Below are positions 12,201-27,200 of a stretch of DNA of 64,000 nucleotides, one piece after another (within the stretch, counting starts at the first letter, position 1; each line of letters starts with the position of its first letter). The notes beneath the pieces were generated by a model, which saw nothing but the letters and a program-made list of their open reading frames with translations, made no database searches and was not told where the DNA came from. The position numbers and the translations under genes were made by a program. Origin of the DNA: Mactra quadrangularis (Eukaryota > Mollusca > Bivalvia > Venerida > Mactridae); the NCBI GenBank assembly GCA_025267735.1, contig CM046309.1, forward strand, positions 60,432,755 to 60,496,754, written 5' to 3'.

Positions 12201-15200
12201 AAAAATTGAATAAAATGTTCCAAATGGCAAGATGAAAGTTGCCACACTATGCATGTATGTTTGCTGATATAGTTTATTGTGCATTATTATATTTTGAATG
12301 TTGTTTTTTATGTGTTATAGTCCATTTTTTCCTAAACTGTCAAAGTTTGAATAATTTTATGGTGATTGAATACACACTATCTCAATATCACAAGTGTTAG
12401 ACAAAGAACATGAAGTCACCATGTAATTATTCATATTTTTGTAGTTTAGAAAAAAACAAATTATAATCTTGATAAATATTGTCTTATAGATTTTAACTTA
12501 TCAAATGAATGCTAGTTTTCTGTTGCTTGTATTTATTTGTACTTGATCGTCTTTACTTGTTATCTTGTGTATAAAATGCATTGTTAAATTTTATTCAACT
12601 GTCAGTGGCACATACATTAACCCTGCTGATTTAGATTCTCAATATTTATTTGATAATCCCTGTATATAAATATGGTTATCTAATTTTATTGATTGTAATG
12701 TACTGTAGTGAGTATTTAAATCAGTGGGGTTAATGTATGTGCCTTTGAGGGATGAATGAAACACTACTATGCATTCACATGAGCTCAATGTTGCAGTAAA
12801 ATCAAAGAGCCACATCTTCTTTAAATCACTAGCCTGAAGCTAAATGGCTCTACTGAGTATTATTCAGACTTGTGAAAGTTACTTATTTTGTTTAGTTGGG
12901 CTAAATGATAAATTTGCCCTTACCTACTTGACATGATACATCAGGCTTTCTTAGATACTCACCTATTTGATTTATAAACAATTATCAATTATCATTTAGA
13001 TTTTATATAACATTGAACTCTTGAAATACATGTTTGTATATTGTTTAATTTTAATGATTTGTCTACCAAAAAAATGGTCTTAACTACCTGTTAATAAAGA
13101 ATGATGTAGACTAGTTTTTTGCTGACCAATGGAATTATAGAATATCTTGCCGTTCCATGATTATTGTTCTATTATACACAAGCATCTTATTAATGTGTGA
13201 AAGTAACTATTTTTGCATTAGGACGCGCTGAAAATCAAGGTCGATAGCGCAGTTGGTATCGCCCCTGGATTTGGAATCTTGTGTCCTGAAGGGGGGGACG
13301 GGTTCAAATCCCACCCAGGGAGGTTATACCCTTCCATGAAAATTTGACAGTAATGTCAATTTTCCTCCATTAATAAGATATATGGAGAAGTTTCCGGCCT
13401 TGTGGAAGGGTAGGTGAGTAATGGCTATAGGCAAGGGACCAGGAAAACTAGGTTAGGTGCGCTGGACGTCGTAAAATGACCTAAATTTTGTTGACGTGGC
13501 GTTTAACCCGGTAGAAAAGATAAATAAGGAGGAGCTAAAGGAACAGCAAGGAGAGAAAAAAGGGCTGGGTACCATGTCCTGCTAATCTGCTATAGAATGA
13601 TCACTAAACAAAAAATGTTACATCATATAAAAAGAGATGTTTGGGTAAATAGAACATATCCAATGAACAGAGAATGACCTCATGACTCATGTTGATTTTT
13701 TTGAACTTGACTCGCATCATTTGATTGCATGGTTGCATTATGTGTCTGCTAATTAAGATGAGTACCCAGTAGTTAGTAATTTCTCTATCTTTTAACATTG
13801 CAATTTGATATTGGCATTACCTTGAAGACTGCAGAAAGTTTGGTACAAAGAAATAGAAAAAACCTAATTTTTGCTGAAGATCATCAGTTTTTGTTTTTAA
13901 ATCCGTCTTAAAAAGGGGAGGCAACTCAAGTTTTTACATTGATAACTTTTATTCAACTATCAAAAAAATAAAAACTTGCTGATTTAAATACTTGATATTT
14001 GTTTGATAATCCCTGTACATAGATACAAATGTCTATTTTTATTAATTATAAGTACTGTAGTGAGTATTTAAATCAGCAGGGCTAATGTATGCAACACTGA
14101 CAGTTGAATAAGATTTAAGAATACATAGAACCTTATGATATATCATTGGTCCTTGATGTTGTTTTATTATTGTATATCTTTTTATATGGGTCAGTTCAAA
14201 ACTAGTCTAGATCCTTCATTTATGTGTAGTTAGACTTGTTTGGCACTGATACATTGAATTAAATGTCTAGATAAATCTTTCAATAACAACTTTTTTAATG
14301 TTTAAGTCTTTTATGTTTTGTATGTATATTGAAAATTCCTTGAAAGCAGTTGATTTGAACGTGCTGACCCGATTTGAAGGGTCATTACTTTATCATATGA
14401 CAGGGGCAGATCCAGGATTTTTTTTCCATGGGGGGTCCGAACTTTTCTATGGGGAGTCCGAACTTTTCTAGGAGGGGGGGTCTGAACCTCGAACCACAAA
14501 CACATTATACACATTTTGCAGAAAAAAAGCAACATATTGATAATAAAAACTACATTACCATTAAATCTATGTTAAGCACCGGAAAAAATTGCTTCATGCT
14601 ACTTAAAAATGACTTACAGGCAAAAAGTACACTAATGGACAGGTTCATTTTCCAAATTCTGGGGAGATCCGGACCCCTCCACTGGATCCGCCTATGTATG
14701 ATATTGCCTTGTGATACTATGGTGTTAGTGTTTAGATTGATATTATTCAAGGTTTTAATATATTTGTAAAGACATTATTGTTGTTGAAAGAAGAATTTTA
14801 AATTTCATTTTATCACGGCTTTTTCCTTTAATATAACAGGAACCCCTTTAACATCATATTCTTTTTCTAAAATTTCCCAGAGTTATGCAGTTTTTTTCCA
14901 ATCTGGATTTTACCTTTAAATTTCCATTTCCTTGTCAAATAAATTGATATAAAAATCACAAGTGTAAAGAATAGAGTAAGGTCTAAGGCCTCTTTCCTAA
15001 ACATGGAAAAAAGCCCTGATAGTCTATATCATGAATATATATTGTAAATTATAGGTTAGAACTTATTTTACTGAATATCATACTTCAATATACTTCATTC
15101 TTTCTGTCATTAACATTACATATATTGAGGATAGAACACTCTGGGGCCTGTAATATCCAGCGTCTTACGACCAATTTAGTCGTAAATCCTTCTATATTGT

Positions 15201-18200
15201 ATTGTTAAATTATCTTAAGATTTTTTGATAATATGCTGGCCTGGTTGCTTAGTTCTTATTTTATCCTGCTGTTAATTTAATATTATTATATTACCATGAA
15301 ATAAAGTACTGTTGTATGCAGGAAATATTCAATGCTTGATACGATTATGTCACTTAACTTGGAGAAAAGAGCTAAGTCTGTATCTTGTCTGATTATGAAT
15401 CCAGGGAAAACGGGAATTAGCTTTTCATGTAGATTTTATGTACCTTTGTGGAGTATAGTCATGAGTTGTTTTTTATGGTCAATCTCCTGTCAACTTCTGT
15501 ACCAAGTAAGGGAGTTGATAACCCCTAGTGAGGGTTGTGCTTAGTTCTTGGTTAAAAGTTATGACCCAGAGATTCATACATGTTCAAGCAACACAAAAAG
15601 GACGACTTACTGATAAACTGTTGAACTGCAATGTCAAACACCAAGCATTTCATCATATTAAAATCATTACTCATGATTTCATTGTATCATTTTTCGTACT
15701 CACATTTTTAGCCGGATTTTTCAACGCGGGCGGGTGGTCTGGCATATGGTGTCGTTAACAATTGCATTCGAGTGTTTCTTTAATATTTCTGCCATTTATT
15801 GTCAGATCTTTATGAAACATCATACATTGATAACATACCATGTGATGAACAGAATTAGACAGTAACCACAACTCTACCTGTCTTTATTATGGATTATTTT
15901 CCTTTGTAATTTTTGCGTTAAAGTTTTTAAATCCGGCTTTAATGTGGTTTCCACATTACATTTCTTGTCAAAATTTAGAACATTATGATATTTAGATTTT
16001 TGTGTAATTCAGTCTTAGTACAATTATATCTTACTTGATTTTTCTGGTACTGAAGTATATTATAGAACTATATTCAGATAATATGACCATTATTACAGGG
16101 CTGATGCACCAATACAAGCCCATCTCTGGGAGTATGTGTGTGCAGTAGAAGGGGATTTTGGGTATAATATATGTATACTCTACAATATGATGTGTACCCT
16201 ATAATATTGTTCAATTTTATTCAACTGTCAGTGGAACATACATTGATCCTGCTGATTTAAATTCTTAATATTTTGCGGGTTTAGCGCAAAACTGTCGTAA
16301 CTCAATATAAGAAAAGAGTGAGGTACAACCGTTTTGCACTTAACCCACGATTTGTTGGTTAATCTCCATACGTAATAAACCACAGTAATTCAGTTCTCAC
16401 TATAAATAAAAATAGCTATCCATTGTTATTTATGGAGATTATTGAACAACTGTCTAGTATTTAAATCAGGAGGGTTCAAATTTATTCTCCACTTACAGTT
16501 AAATGGAATTGAACAATACTGTAGTATAACAGCAGTCTTAATATACACTTTGTATTATTTTGCTGTAATTTTGCTACTAGGCAGTGTTTACTTTTTTAAC
16601 AGTTTTCCTTTTTGAAAACTTTGTGGGATTTTTTTTCTATTATTGGCTGATTTAAGGAACCTGGGCAGTTTAAAAGTCAGCTTTCATATGTTTATGGTCA
16701 GCCCACTTTACAGTCTTTTAGGGTGGTAAACCATGATTATTCAATCATCTTTAAGCAGGTGACCCTCATTTTACCCATTTACACCTGAGTGGATTGAGGC
16801 AATTACAGTTATTTTGCAGTTTCCAATGAAATCTATATAAAAGTCTAAGAATACAACTCACTGTCTTAATTCACTCGTCTGCAAGTAACCACATAATAAC
16901 ATGATCAAGTGATGATCAGGCACTGTTTCTTTGGCCCATACTGTAACCTGCTATTAATTGTATTGTCACATGATTGGTACTGGATGCTGTATTGTTTAAC
17001 ACTGATAGTTGAAATAAAATATCAATATATAGGGTTCCTTAAATCAATCTCTCACATATAACAATGTGTTGAATTTTTCAGATTATTTTATATAACATTT
17101 TGTCTCTATTTCTCTCTCTCGCCACTGGTCACAGACAAACCTGTGTATTCATAGACTTTTAAAACTTGGAACTCTTGCATTAAAGTAAACAAATACCAGT
17201 AAAGTTACATTATAAGGACCTTTCAAGTGATGATCTAAATAGTGGATTAATTTTAATAGAGGGATATTTTTTTCTGAAATTTAGTATTTGGGACTTACAA
17301 GAACATAAGAAATCCGATGATATGCAATAATCTAGGTGGTAATCATAGTGGAAATTAAAAAAAACAACTTTCAAATTAATGATAGGCAGCGATTTAATTT
17401 GCTTCATTGTAGCAGACTGTTTCGTAGAAAATGGCTACGTACGTAGTGCTATGAAGTGCTAGCCTTGCAAAAAGGGCTTGTTGTTTTTAGTAAACTTATT
17501 ATATAGTTGCGGGGGGGGGGATGGGGTAAGGAGAGGTCTCCTTGTATACACAGGTTTGAATTGTAACCAAATTTGGTCACAGTAGCTAGTTACTAATATA
17601 ACATGTGTAAGGCTTAATTATACTTGTACTTGTATAGTTAAACTGTAATATTCTCCCAGCATGTTGAAAAATTGTCAAAATTATTTTTTAGCTTGTTGAG
17701 CGATGTATATTTCTTATAATGTTTAATTATATATCTGCTAATGTCCTGTCAGCATGTATTTTATTGATATATCTGTTCATTATAATTTTATGGTTACAAT
17801 GTTCGGACTAACATATATTCTGTCTTGTAGTCCAACATTTTTGTTTATTTTTGTGTTTTGTGTTTTTTCTTACTAACGTTTAGCCTTATTGTTTGTGCAT
17901 AAAAATCTGGTTTTTTTTTATTATACTTGTATATGTTATTTCCTTGATGATAAAAATTCACCAAACAGCTCACATCATTTTGCAGGGCTGATGCACCAAT
18001 CATGGCCCATTTATGGGAGTACGCGGTTACGGACGATCACGACATTCTGGGGTACGAGCCCTGGGCTCAAAATCTTGGTTCAGTTTTGCATGTTTGCACG
18101 TGTTATGCTCCTATATTGTAGCCCATTGATGTTGTTTAACATTCATTTTATATTCTAACTTGTTTCGTTTTGGTTCCATTTTTTACCCGACAGTTTCAGT

Positions 18201-21200
18201 CATCGCCTTAACGCACTAGCCTGAAACCAGGGACCAGTGGAAATTTAATCTGGCTAGTAAAAATTACTTATTCTATATAGTTGGGCTAGTTGATCATTTT
18301 ACCCTGACATAAATGACATAATAAATCTGGCTAGTTCTTAATGATAACTAGTCAGGCTAGTTGATGATTTTACATTTTGGGCTAGTGCTATCAAAAAATT
18401 AAGGCGATGACTGCAGTTTGGAATGCTAGATTTTATATTTTGGTTTCATTTTGGTTATTTTATTGGTCAAAGATATTTAACTACCACTGTATTATAATTT
18501 ATAAAATTTATTCAAATATATTTTAAACCATTTGTGAAGGTGCTTGGGATTATGGGTCTTGCATGATTTTGGGAAATCCATTTTACAGTTGTCCATAATT
18601 CAATTCAATCGATTTAGAAATGTGTTAATTTTAATGTCTTCAATCTAATGAAATATTTAACTGAAATGAATTCTTTATAATAATAGATAAGGCTCTTTAT
18701 AGATAGTAGTTATGGGTTTTTAAAGGGGTGACACAGTTCAGGCAAATTCCAAGATTTTGTATGAGTCCAATACCTGTGTGTCATAATAAAGTCAGTAAAT
18801 TGATAAGAAAATGAAGCACTTTGATTGTGGACATTTAGAATTCATTTTTCTTATCTTTTTGCACATTTTAACCCAGAATTTAAAGATAAAAATAATCTAG
18901 ATTTTTACACCAGAAAAGATTCCTTAATGCCCCTGTACAAAGAACAGCAGAAAAGATTCCTTAAAGTCCCTGTACAAAGAACAGCAGAAAAGATTACTTA
19001 AAGCCCCTGTACAACGAACAACAGAAAAGATTCCGTAAAGCCCCTGTACAAAGAACAGCAGAAAAGATTCCTTAAAGCCCCTGTACAAAGAACAGCAGAA
19101 AAGATTCCCTAAAACCCCTATAAAAAGATATATTAAATTTCAGCAGATATAAAAACTGGTCTAAGGACCATGATGTATTACTATTAGTTTAAAAACAATA
19201 TATATCCTATCACTGTACTTGTATATGGCTTGTATGTGGCTTGTATATGTATATGTTGTATATCATGGCTTTATGTTTTGCTTGATGAGTTTTTGTTGCT
19301 TTAGATAACAGGGTCTGTAGTCATGTGATCTAACAACAACAACAACTAATAATAAATTTTGTTCTTTTCTGTTCTGTTCAAAATAAGATGAACAAAACAA
19401 GTTTGTATCATGCTGATTTCTATCTGAATGAAATAAAATGATGTCATATAGGTCTATTTTTTACTCTAAGTTTTCCTATTTGTCTTGTTATTTTATTGCA
19501 CATCTCTGAATCCTCCCCACAAACATTGAGTCATATGATAAAGTAAGTCATTCACAAGTCCAGGGTTGCCTGCAAGACTTTAGTAAGTGCATTATGTAAG
19601 AGAGCGAGTTACCACAATCTTGCGGGCAACCCTAGATTAGTGTATTTTGTGGATTAGTGTATTTTGTGCAATCCTTCTGAATAAACAATTACAATTCAAA
19701 GGCTATTATGGGCATTTCGGGGAAAAGAAAAGTTAAATTTTAAAGTAATATTTTGAAAGAAAAGTAAATTTTAGGGTAACATTTTGAGTGTTATTTGATT
19801 TGTTTACGTTATTAGTCGTTGTTGTAGATCATGGGACTATAGACCTTGGATAAAAAGGCATGAAGCTGGTTGGAAGACTAACTTTAATTTATATAAATTC
19901 ACCAGCCATATTAACATAGCTTGTTTAGTAATAATCTCACAAGAAGGTTTCATATGCTACAGATGTATTTTAGTTTATACTAATATATTTTAGTTCGATT
20001 GTGAAACAAGTTCTTACAACTCGGATTTACTACGAGTTCATATGACTTAAGATTAATCACAAGTTCTTAGAACTTAGATTAATCACAAGTTAATACAATT
20101 TAGATTAATCACTTTCGAGGTCTACTAATGTTGAATGTAAATGTAATATTACATTGAAATATTGTCAAAGATTATTCTGGTTGTGATAATTAACAGGGCA
20201 GATGCTCCATTAATGGCTCATTTATGGGAAATATGTACATGTTCCATAGATCTTGGGTAATACATTTATTATATATCGCTACACTATTACCTCTTTTGTT
20301 TTATCATGGTCGGTGAGTATACTGTATGTATTGTATGTTCTAGAACTTGAAATAAGGGCCGGGGGACCAGGGGACAGAAGGGAGACGGGAAATATCGGCA
20401 AGATGCACTTGTTGAATTTAGAATTTGATGTTTGATGTATTTTTGAGCACATATAGATTTTTATTTGGTTGAAAACTGGGTTGGGAGGAGAGAAAAAGGA
20501 CCAGGATGAGAATAAAAGGGACTGGGAGGCATGAAAAGGGGTTTTGGGGTATGGAGGCAGGGCTGAATGGAAAACAAAAAGGTGGGAGAAAAATTGCTAG
20601 GGCTAAGGGAAGATAGGAAAGGGGCTGGAGGGAGAGAATATGGGAATGGAATTTGAAAAAGGCTGGAAAGAAAAAGGGCTGCAGAAAGAAAAAAGGGCCC
20701 TATCATTTTGTTTTAGAACATACATTACTGCATGTATGTGTATGCTTAGCTTATGTTTCCACTGGATGGCTGATCAACCTTATTCAAGCTTTATTTTATA
20801 CTTGACAACAGTGTGTGTTCATTTATATCAGGGTTTTTTCTGCAAAATGGCTCCAATGTGGCAAGGCACCAGTTGCTAAACATCAAATACACTATATGTA
20901 TACATGTACATGTATATGTTAAGATTGTGCTGGGCACCTTTGATTTACCACTTATATGTCTACAATTCTGCAGATTTTTTTATTGACCACTTCCCTTCCT
21001 AAGTTGCATCAGTCTGTATAATTTCTGGCTAAGAATCCCCTCCCTCCACAGATAACTCAGTTGGTAGATCATCAGTCTATGATGCAAGAGGTCAATGGTA
21101 ATTCCTCTTTGAGACTTACATTACTTTATTGAGTTTGGTAAACTTTGTCCACAAAATATTTTCTGTAGCCATACTTCCACCTACTTCTGTAATAGGTGGG

Positions 21201-24200
21201 TCAGCCCTTATAATTAGCCCTTTGTGAGGGCATAATCATGCTTAGTACTAGGTTAAAAGCTTTGGGCCAGGGAGCAAGGCCCATCCAGGGAATATCAGTA
21301 AGATGACCGATTGCCACAACAGTCTACAAAATTAGTGTGTGTCTGGTTGCCCGGAACAGCCACCAAAAATTCTGCATATTAGATATAGGGCTTGCACTTA
21401 AAATGATCTGATTGGAAAACCACTTTCATATCCTAATTTCATAGACTGCCTCATTATGACTTATAAAAATATTGAAATGTGCCATACAGCTTCATACATG
21501 TGTAACAAATATCAAAAGTGTCTGATTTTCATTGAATTGACTATCTATGTACACTTTCCATGATAATATAAACATTGATAATATGATGCTCCTCAGTGAT
21601 TATTATCCTATGATTTTCACATTTCCTGGTTATACATTTATGTCCCCCAGTTGTTTTTACCAAAGATTTACATTTCCTTGATTTTATTTTTCATTGATAT
21701 TTTATTTATTTTATCACTTTCCACTATTTAGAAACCCCTTATAGATGTTGTCTACATACAAATGTATATAGAAACCAGAAACCTCATAGTTCAGTGTTTA
21801 GTTCTGCTAGTTTTAATATTCTCTATAGTACACCTAAGTGTTGTTTTGTCTTTATCAAGGGTTGCCCGCAAGACTGTTGTAACTACTTTCTTACTACATG
21901 TACTATGTACTTACTGCAGTCTTGCGAGCAACCCTCATAATGTTTGTGATTGATACATTAGAAACTGTAACATAGAAACTAGGAAAGACATTTTCATACA
22001 ATCTAATAGTATACAATGTTCTGAGTTCTTGGTCCGCTAGATCAGTTTGGTAGCACCCATGTCTTCTGATTGAGGGGTTGTGGATGACCTTGTAGATTTG
22101 ATTCCCAGGGGGGCAAACTTTAGTGCAGATTGGTCATAATAAAAGTCATGAAATAATTTCTATGACCATTCTCCCTCATCTGATAAAATACAATGTTCTC
22201 CGTTGGTAGCATGTACGTTTTACTGATCAAGAGGTCAAAGGTTCCATTCCCAGGCTGGGCATACTTTTGTGGAGTTTGGTCATGAAATAGTTTCAACAGC
22301 TATTCTCCCTCTTATCACTGATTATAAATCATGTATGGCAGTTGTCAGTCTTTGATGGAAATGTACGTCTAGTGACTGGTTTACAGCTTAAACAAGGGAT
22401 TTAGCCTTTCCAGAACAGTGAGTGAGTTGACCGACTCCTCTGATATGACTTATGTAATGTGTTACTATTGCATTAAACCCAATAAAAAAGACATGTGGTA
22501 TTGTACAATATAATACTGTAAAATTTTCTAAAGGACATGGACTTGATTCGGAACACATTTAGTTTAGCGGACCCCGGAAGTAAATATAAATATGCATGCA
22601 CAGCATGCTGTTTCTATAAGCAGACGCCTGAAGTTAAATGCTGTTAATATTCTGTTATTATGGGGGCTGCCGCCCCCACACCCCCCCCTGATATTAAAAA
22701 TAGATTACAAAAAAGCATTTTAAAATATTTATTGAAAATAATTCATTTAAATAATAAATAAAAATGTATCGGTAAAAACAAAATGGCGTCCAAAATTTGT
22801 AAACAATGCAACGTCCGAGCATGCGCAATAGCAGGATCCGCTAAACTAGATTCTATCCACTTGATTTCAATGTTCACATCTAAAAGTCCAGGCTAATGTC
22901 CTGTAGCTCATTTGGTAAGGCATCTCACAACAAATGCAGAGGTCATGGGTATGATTCCAGGGCTGGACCAACACTCTCCTGGAGTTAGGTTATCTTTCCT
23001 GTAGTGCAATTGGTAGGACCTCTATTTACTAACCCAGGAGTCTTGGGTTTAATTCCTCAGCAAGACCTACTTACCACTGTGGAGTTTTGTCATGAAACTT
23101 TTTAGGACAAAGTTTAAGTCTGTGCTAAATGATTAATTTTAAGTTTAAGTCTGTGCTAAATGATAAATTTTAATTTTAAGTCTGTGCTAAATGATAAATT
23201 TTAATTGTAAGTCTGTGCTAAATGATTAATTTTAAGTTTAAGTCTGTGTTAAATGATTAATTTTAAGTTTAAGTCTGTGTTAAATGATTAATTTTAAGTT
23301 TAAGTCTGTGCTAAATGATTAATTTTAAGTTTAAGTCTGTGCTAAATGATTAATTTTAAGTTTAAGTCTGTGTTAAATGATTAATTTTAAGTTTAAGTCT
23401 GTACTAAATGATTAATTTTAAGTTTAAGTCTGTGCTAAATGATTAATTTTAAGTTTAAGTCTGTGTTAAATGATTAATTTTAAGTTTAAGTCTGTGTTAA
23501 ATGATTAATTATAATGAACACTTAACTTTAGTCTAGTAGCATCTCTTTATTTGTCTCAAATCTTTAACATTGTATATTGTATTGTGTGGGTTTTTTTGTT
23601 AATAAATGTTGCATTTTACATGATAGTTTGTGATACTGTTTTATTATATTATAATTTAAGCATTTTATTTAATTGTAACTATTCAAGTTTCGTTTATATT
23701 TCTTCTTTAAAAAAGCCTTTCTAGTAGATTCAGATTTAATATTTAAGATTGAGTAATATTTCATGGAAAGTAGGCATTTATTTTAAAACTATAATATTGT
23801 AGATACATGAATTATATGATTATGTATTTTAACTGTTTGACATTTCAAAATTCTACATTTCTTTCTTAGTTTGTACTAAAACATATAAATAGAATATTTT
23901 GTTCTATAATTTGATGGCTCAAAAAAGGCAAACCCTAACCACCAGGGGCAAGGCTAGCTGGCAGTACATGTATTTGCAATCAAGTATTTGTTGAATTAGC
24001 TAAAAATGTTATATTCTTTCAATATCTTTAAAGTAATTCCTAGTGTAAAGTTGCTCTTAGATACAACTTGTTTAAACTGAATATAAAAGTGACCTATGTT
24101 GTATATAGTTTATACAAAATAACATTTCATGTTAGTGTAATCATTGAAATGAACCAGTCTATTCCATAGGTTGGGCTGAATTGAAAATAAGCACTGTATA

Positions 24201-27200
24201 GTTGATTTCAACAAAATTAGTGTACTCTTTAGTCTATCATGAGCATCCCCTGTCATGGATTAGTTCATTGTAGATTTACATAAACATGGTTTTGTTATTT
24301 TGTACGAACTATAGTTGTACATTGAACTGTTATATTATATATTATATTTTCTATAATTTTAGATATGATGAAAATGGACATACAAAAGGTGAACCAGAGA
24401 TGACACCACCTAATCCTATCAGACTAGAATGGGATCTACCTGAGCCTGTATGTACACCTATTTATTTATACATCTGTAATAGTCTTTTACTACTCTTTGC
24501 CAGAAATTACTGAATCAGCATTTTAGCCATTCCAGATATCTGTTACTTTAACTTTGTTAGTTGAAGTGTCTTGGACCGAAATCTTTTCTCAATCTGGACT
24601 ATTGCCAATCTGTATAGAAAAGAACTTTATTATCTCCATAATTTCAATATCAATCTGTGCTAATGCCAACAAAGAAAACATGTTTTAGACATCACTAAAA
24701 TAACTGCAATGCTAGAGGAGGGCTTATAGCTCAAATTTACGAAATCATACTTTAACTTTACTTTAAAGATTGAAGATAAAGAAAAGATATCATAATTATT
24801 ATTATTTTGTGTCAAAATTCCTTTTACATAGCTTTTTTAGGATAACATGAGACATCAATTACATATAATATCAGTTAAATTTGTCTCACGTTGTCTTAAA
24901 CAAGCAATAATGCTTTTGTTTTTCCAGTGTTTAGAAGTAATACAGAACAGTTTACAAGTTACTAAACAACTTGTTGATGATGTTGATCTAAAGTTATTTA
25001 TGCATGATGCATTTGGTAAAGGTTTAATGAAGAAATGTAAAACAAGTCCTGATGCCTTTATACAGATGGCTTTACAGTTAGCTTACTACAGGGTAAGTCT
25101 ACTTAATGTTTTATAAACCTAGAAAACGTTTGGGAGGCATAGAACAGATCAAAGTGCATCAGTTTAAAGCAAATATTAGAGTAAGAAAAAACCTAAAGCT
25201 ATGAAAATGTTGTGGAGGTAAAAATACAGATCCCAGCACACCAGACAGAAGCAAGTTTTAGGGTGAGTAAAAACTTGCAAGGACAAGAACTCATTGGTTT
25301 AGTGTTAAAACATCCAGTCAGGATTGAAAAAAAAATTGTGAGATGTGACCCAACAAACCAAGATGTCATAATAAATGGTTTATTAAAATTGTGCAACTAA
25401 TGTGTTCAGTTGTCATTTTGGGGTAAAAGACCTTTGAATACAGAAAGAAAAATTATGTTCTTTTCAAAATTGGTCTTATTATTACGATGGTCTTTAAATC
25501 AAGGTGGATGTAAGGAATGGGCCCAATGTAACTGTTTCTGCACTCAGTGAAAGAAAAAGAACAAAAAAGTGAGAAAAAAGTCATAGTTTAGCACCCTGGT
25601 TAACAGTTAATAGTAGTCACATGATCAACAACTACATGTTGTTGTTGTTGTCACTGTGACTTATATTTCAGAAAATGCATAATATTATTAACTATTAATT
25701 AAGAAACTTTTTAGCCGGATTTTTCAATAAAAAATTTGGCTAATAGTTTGGCGAAACACGGGTCGGCAGATGGGCGGGCGGTGTCGTTAACAATTACGTT
25801 TAAGTTTTCTTTACCATATATATCTGTCATTTATTGCCAGATCTTTATGAAACTTCACACAATGATAACATACCATGTGATGAACAGAATTAGAAAGTAA
25901 TCACAACTCTACCTGGCTTTATTATGGATTATTTCCCTTTGTAATTTTTTGCATTTTTTTCAGTGTTTTTAAATCCGGCTTTTATGTGGTTTCCACATTA
26001 CATTTCTTGTTTGTTTAAAAGTTAACATTAAAACATAAATTGAAAGGAAATGTTTGTTATATTTCAGAATGCTGGTAAATTCAGTCTTACATATGAATCT
26101 AGTATGACAAGATTATTTAGAGAAGGTAGAACAGAGACAGTTAGACCATGTACCATTCAATCTTGTAACTTTGTTAAAGCTATGGAGGACCCTAATGTTC
26201 CCGTAAGTCGAGATTTCTTAACATTTCTGGTAACATACTTTAGGGTACAGGGGTCAGTATTATCAAGCATCTTACGACTGATTTTAGTCATAAATCCTTG
26301 TATTGTTAAATTATCGTAAGATTTTTGATAATATGCTGCCCAGGTTAATGATTTTAATTTGGTCTGTCAAACTAACTAAAGAAGAGTCTGTTGAAAATAG
26401 AGAACTATGAATATTTTTGGTAAATTCTATTACCATCAAATAAAAATTTTTAACTATTCATTTTTCATGGTATATCATTTTGCATGGTTTAGAATTGGCA
26501 CATTTGAGGTAAAGTCTACTCATTTATACAGGGCTCGAATTTAACAAAAAAATGGACTTGCAAATTTTTGCGGGTTCATTTTATTTCAACCCCCAAAATG
26601 GAAAAAAACACCACTTTAATTATTTCTTAAAATTTTAGTAGCGTACATAATTTTTATTCTTATATGCAGTATAAAAACACCAAAGTACTGTAGATATAAC
26701 AAGGGTGTTATTGTGGGATAGACCAAGAATATTGAACATTTTTATGGCGAATCTTTAATCAATAATACCGATCTATCTGGCAGTTTCAATGCTGATTTAT
26801 GCCTAATTAGTTTAGACCGTAATATTTTGCGTCTGTTTCAACTTGCGAAAATTTGCGAATTGAAATAAAAGTTACTCTCAATTTTCAAAATCCACTCGCA
26901 TTTTGCGAGTATGCGAGCTTAAATTTGAGCCCTGCATTTATATATATATATTCTTTATACAAGTATATTCCTGTGGTTTAAAATTCTGTGAGATTCTGTG
27001 GATTCCAGTTGCGCAGGACAATCACCATGTAGTCCAGGCAACCAAAAAACCTACAAACAAAACCCCTTCAAAAATTGCCCACTGAACAAAATGATTTATA
27101 GTTAGACAATATTAACCTAAGCTTGAACTACCTTATTATAATAAATACACACTTCACTTGAATCTCCATATGCGTGTATAGCTTTATACAATATTGTGAC

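Larger units (their letters stand above)
11099..16098 (+). other. Large CPT1 intron before the alternative exons
   Basis: 5 kb between the microexon and exon 11a, holding three ttattcaactgtcagt elements, a SINE, two MITEs and a Helentron-like copy. No further ADAP..AHLWE exon copy was found on reading it. Confidence 0.6.

Noticed and set aside
13237..13320. Possible tRNA genes in the A-box/B-box sequences (also at 37228, 53476 and on the - strand at 33837, 47729, 51396)
   Set aside because: Each is followed by the same SINE body and tail, and the heads do not fold as complete tRNAs by eye; they are SINE heads.
15332..15758. Overlapping 70- and 76-codon + strand frames near CPT1 exon 11a
   Set aside because: One runs into a Helentron-like element and neither has acceptor/donor borders or similarity to CPT1.
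20461..20706. 81-codon - strand open frame rich in Pro/Ser/Phe
   Set aside because: Caused by a purine-rich stretch (aaaagggactgggagg type) with few stop codons; no start context, splice partner or family match.
23110..23511. CRISPR-like array (also 37930-38440 and 18911-19130)
   Set aside because: Units are contiguous with no unique spacers and lie in introns or spacers of animal genes; they are minisatellites.
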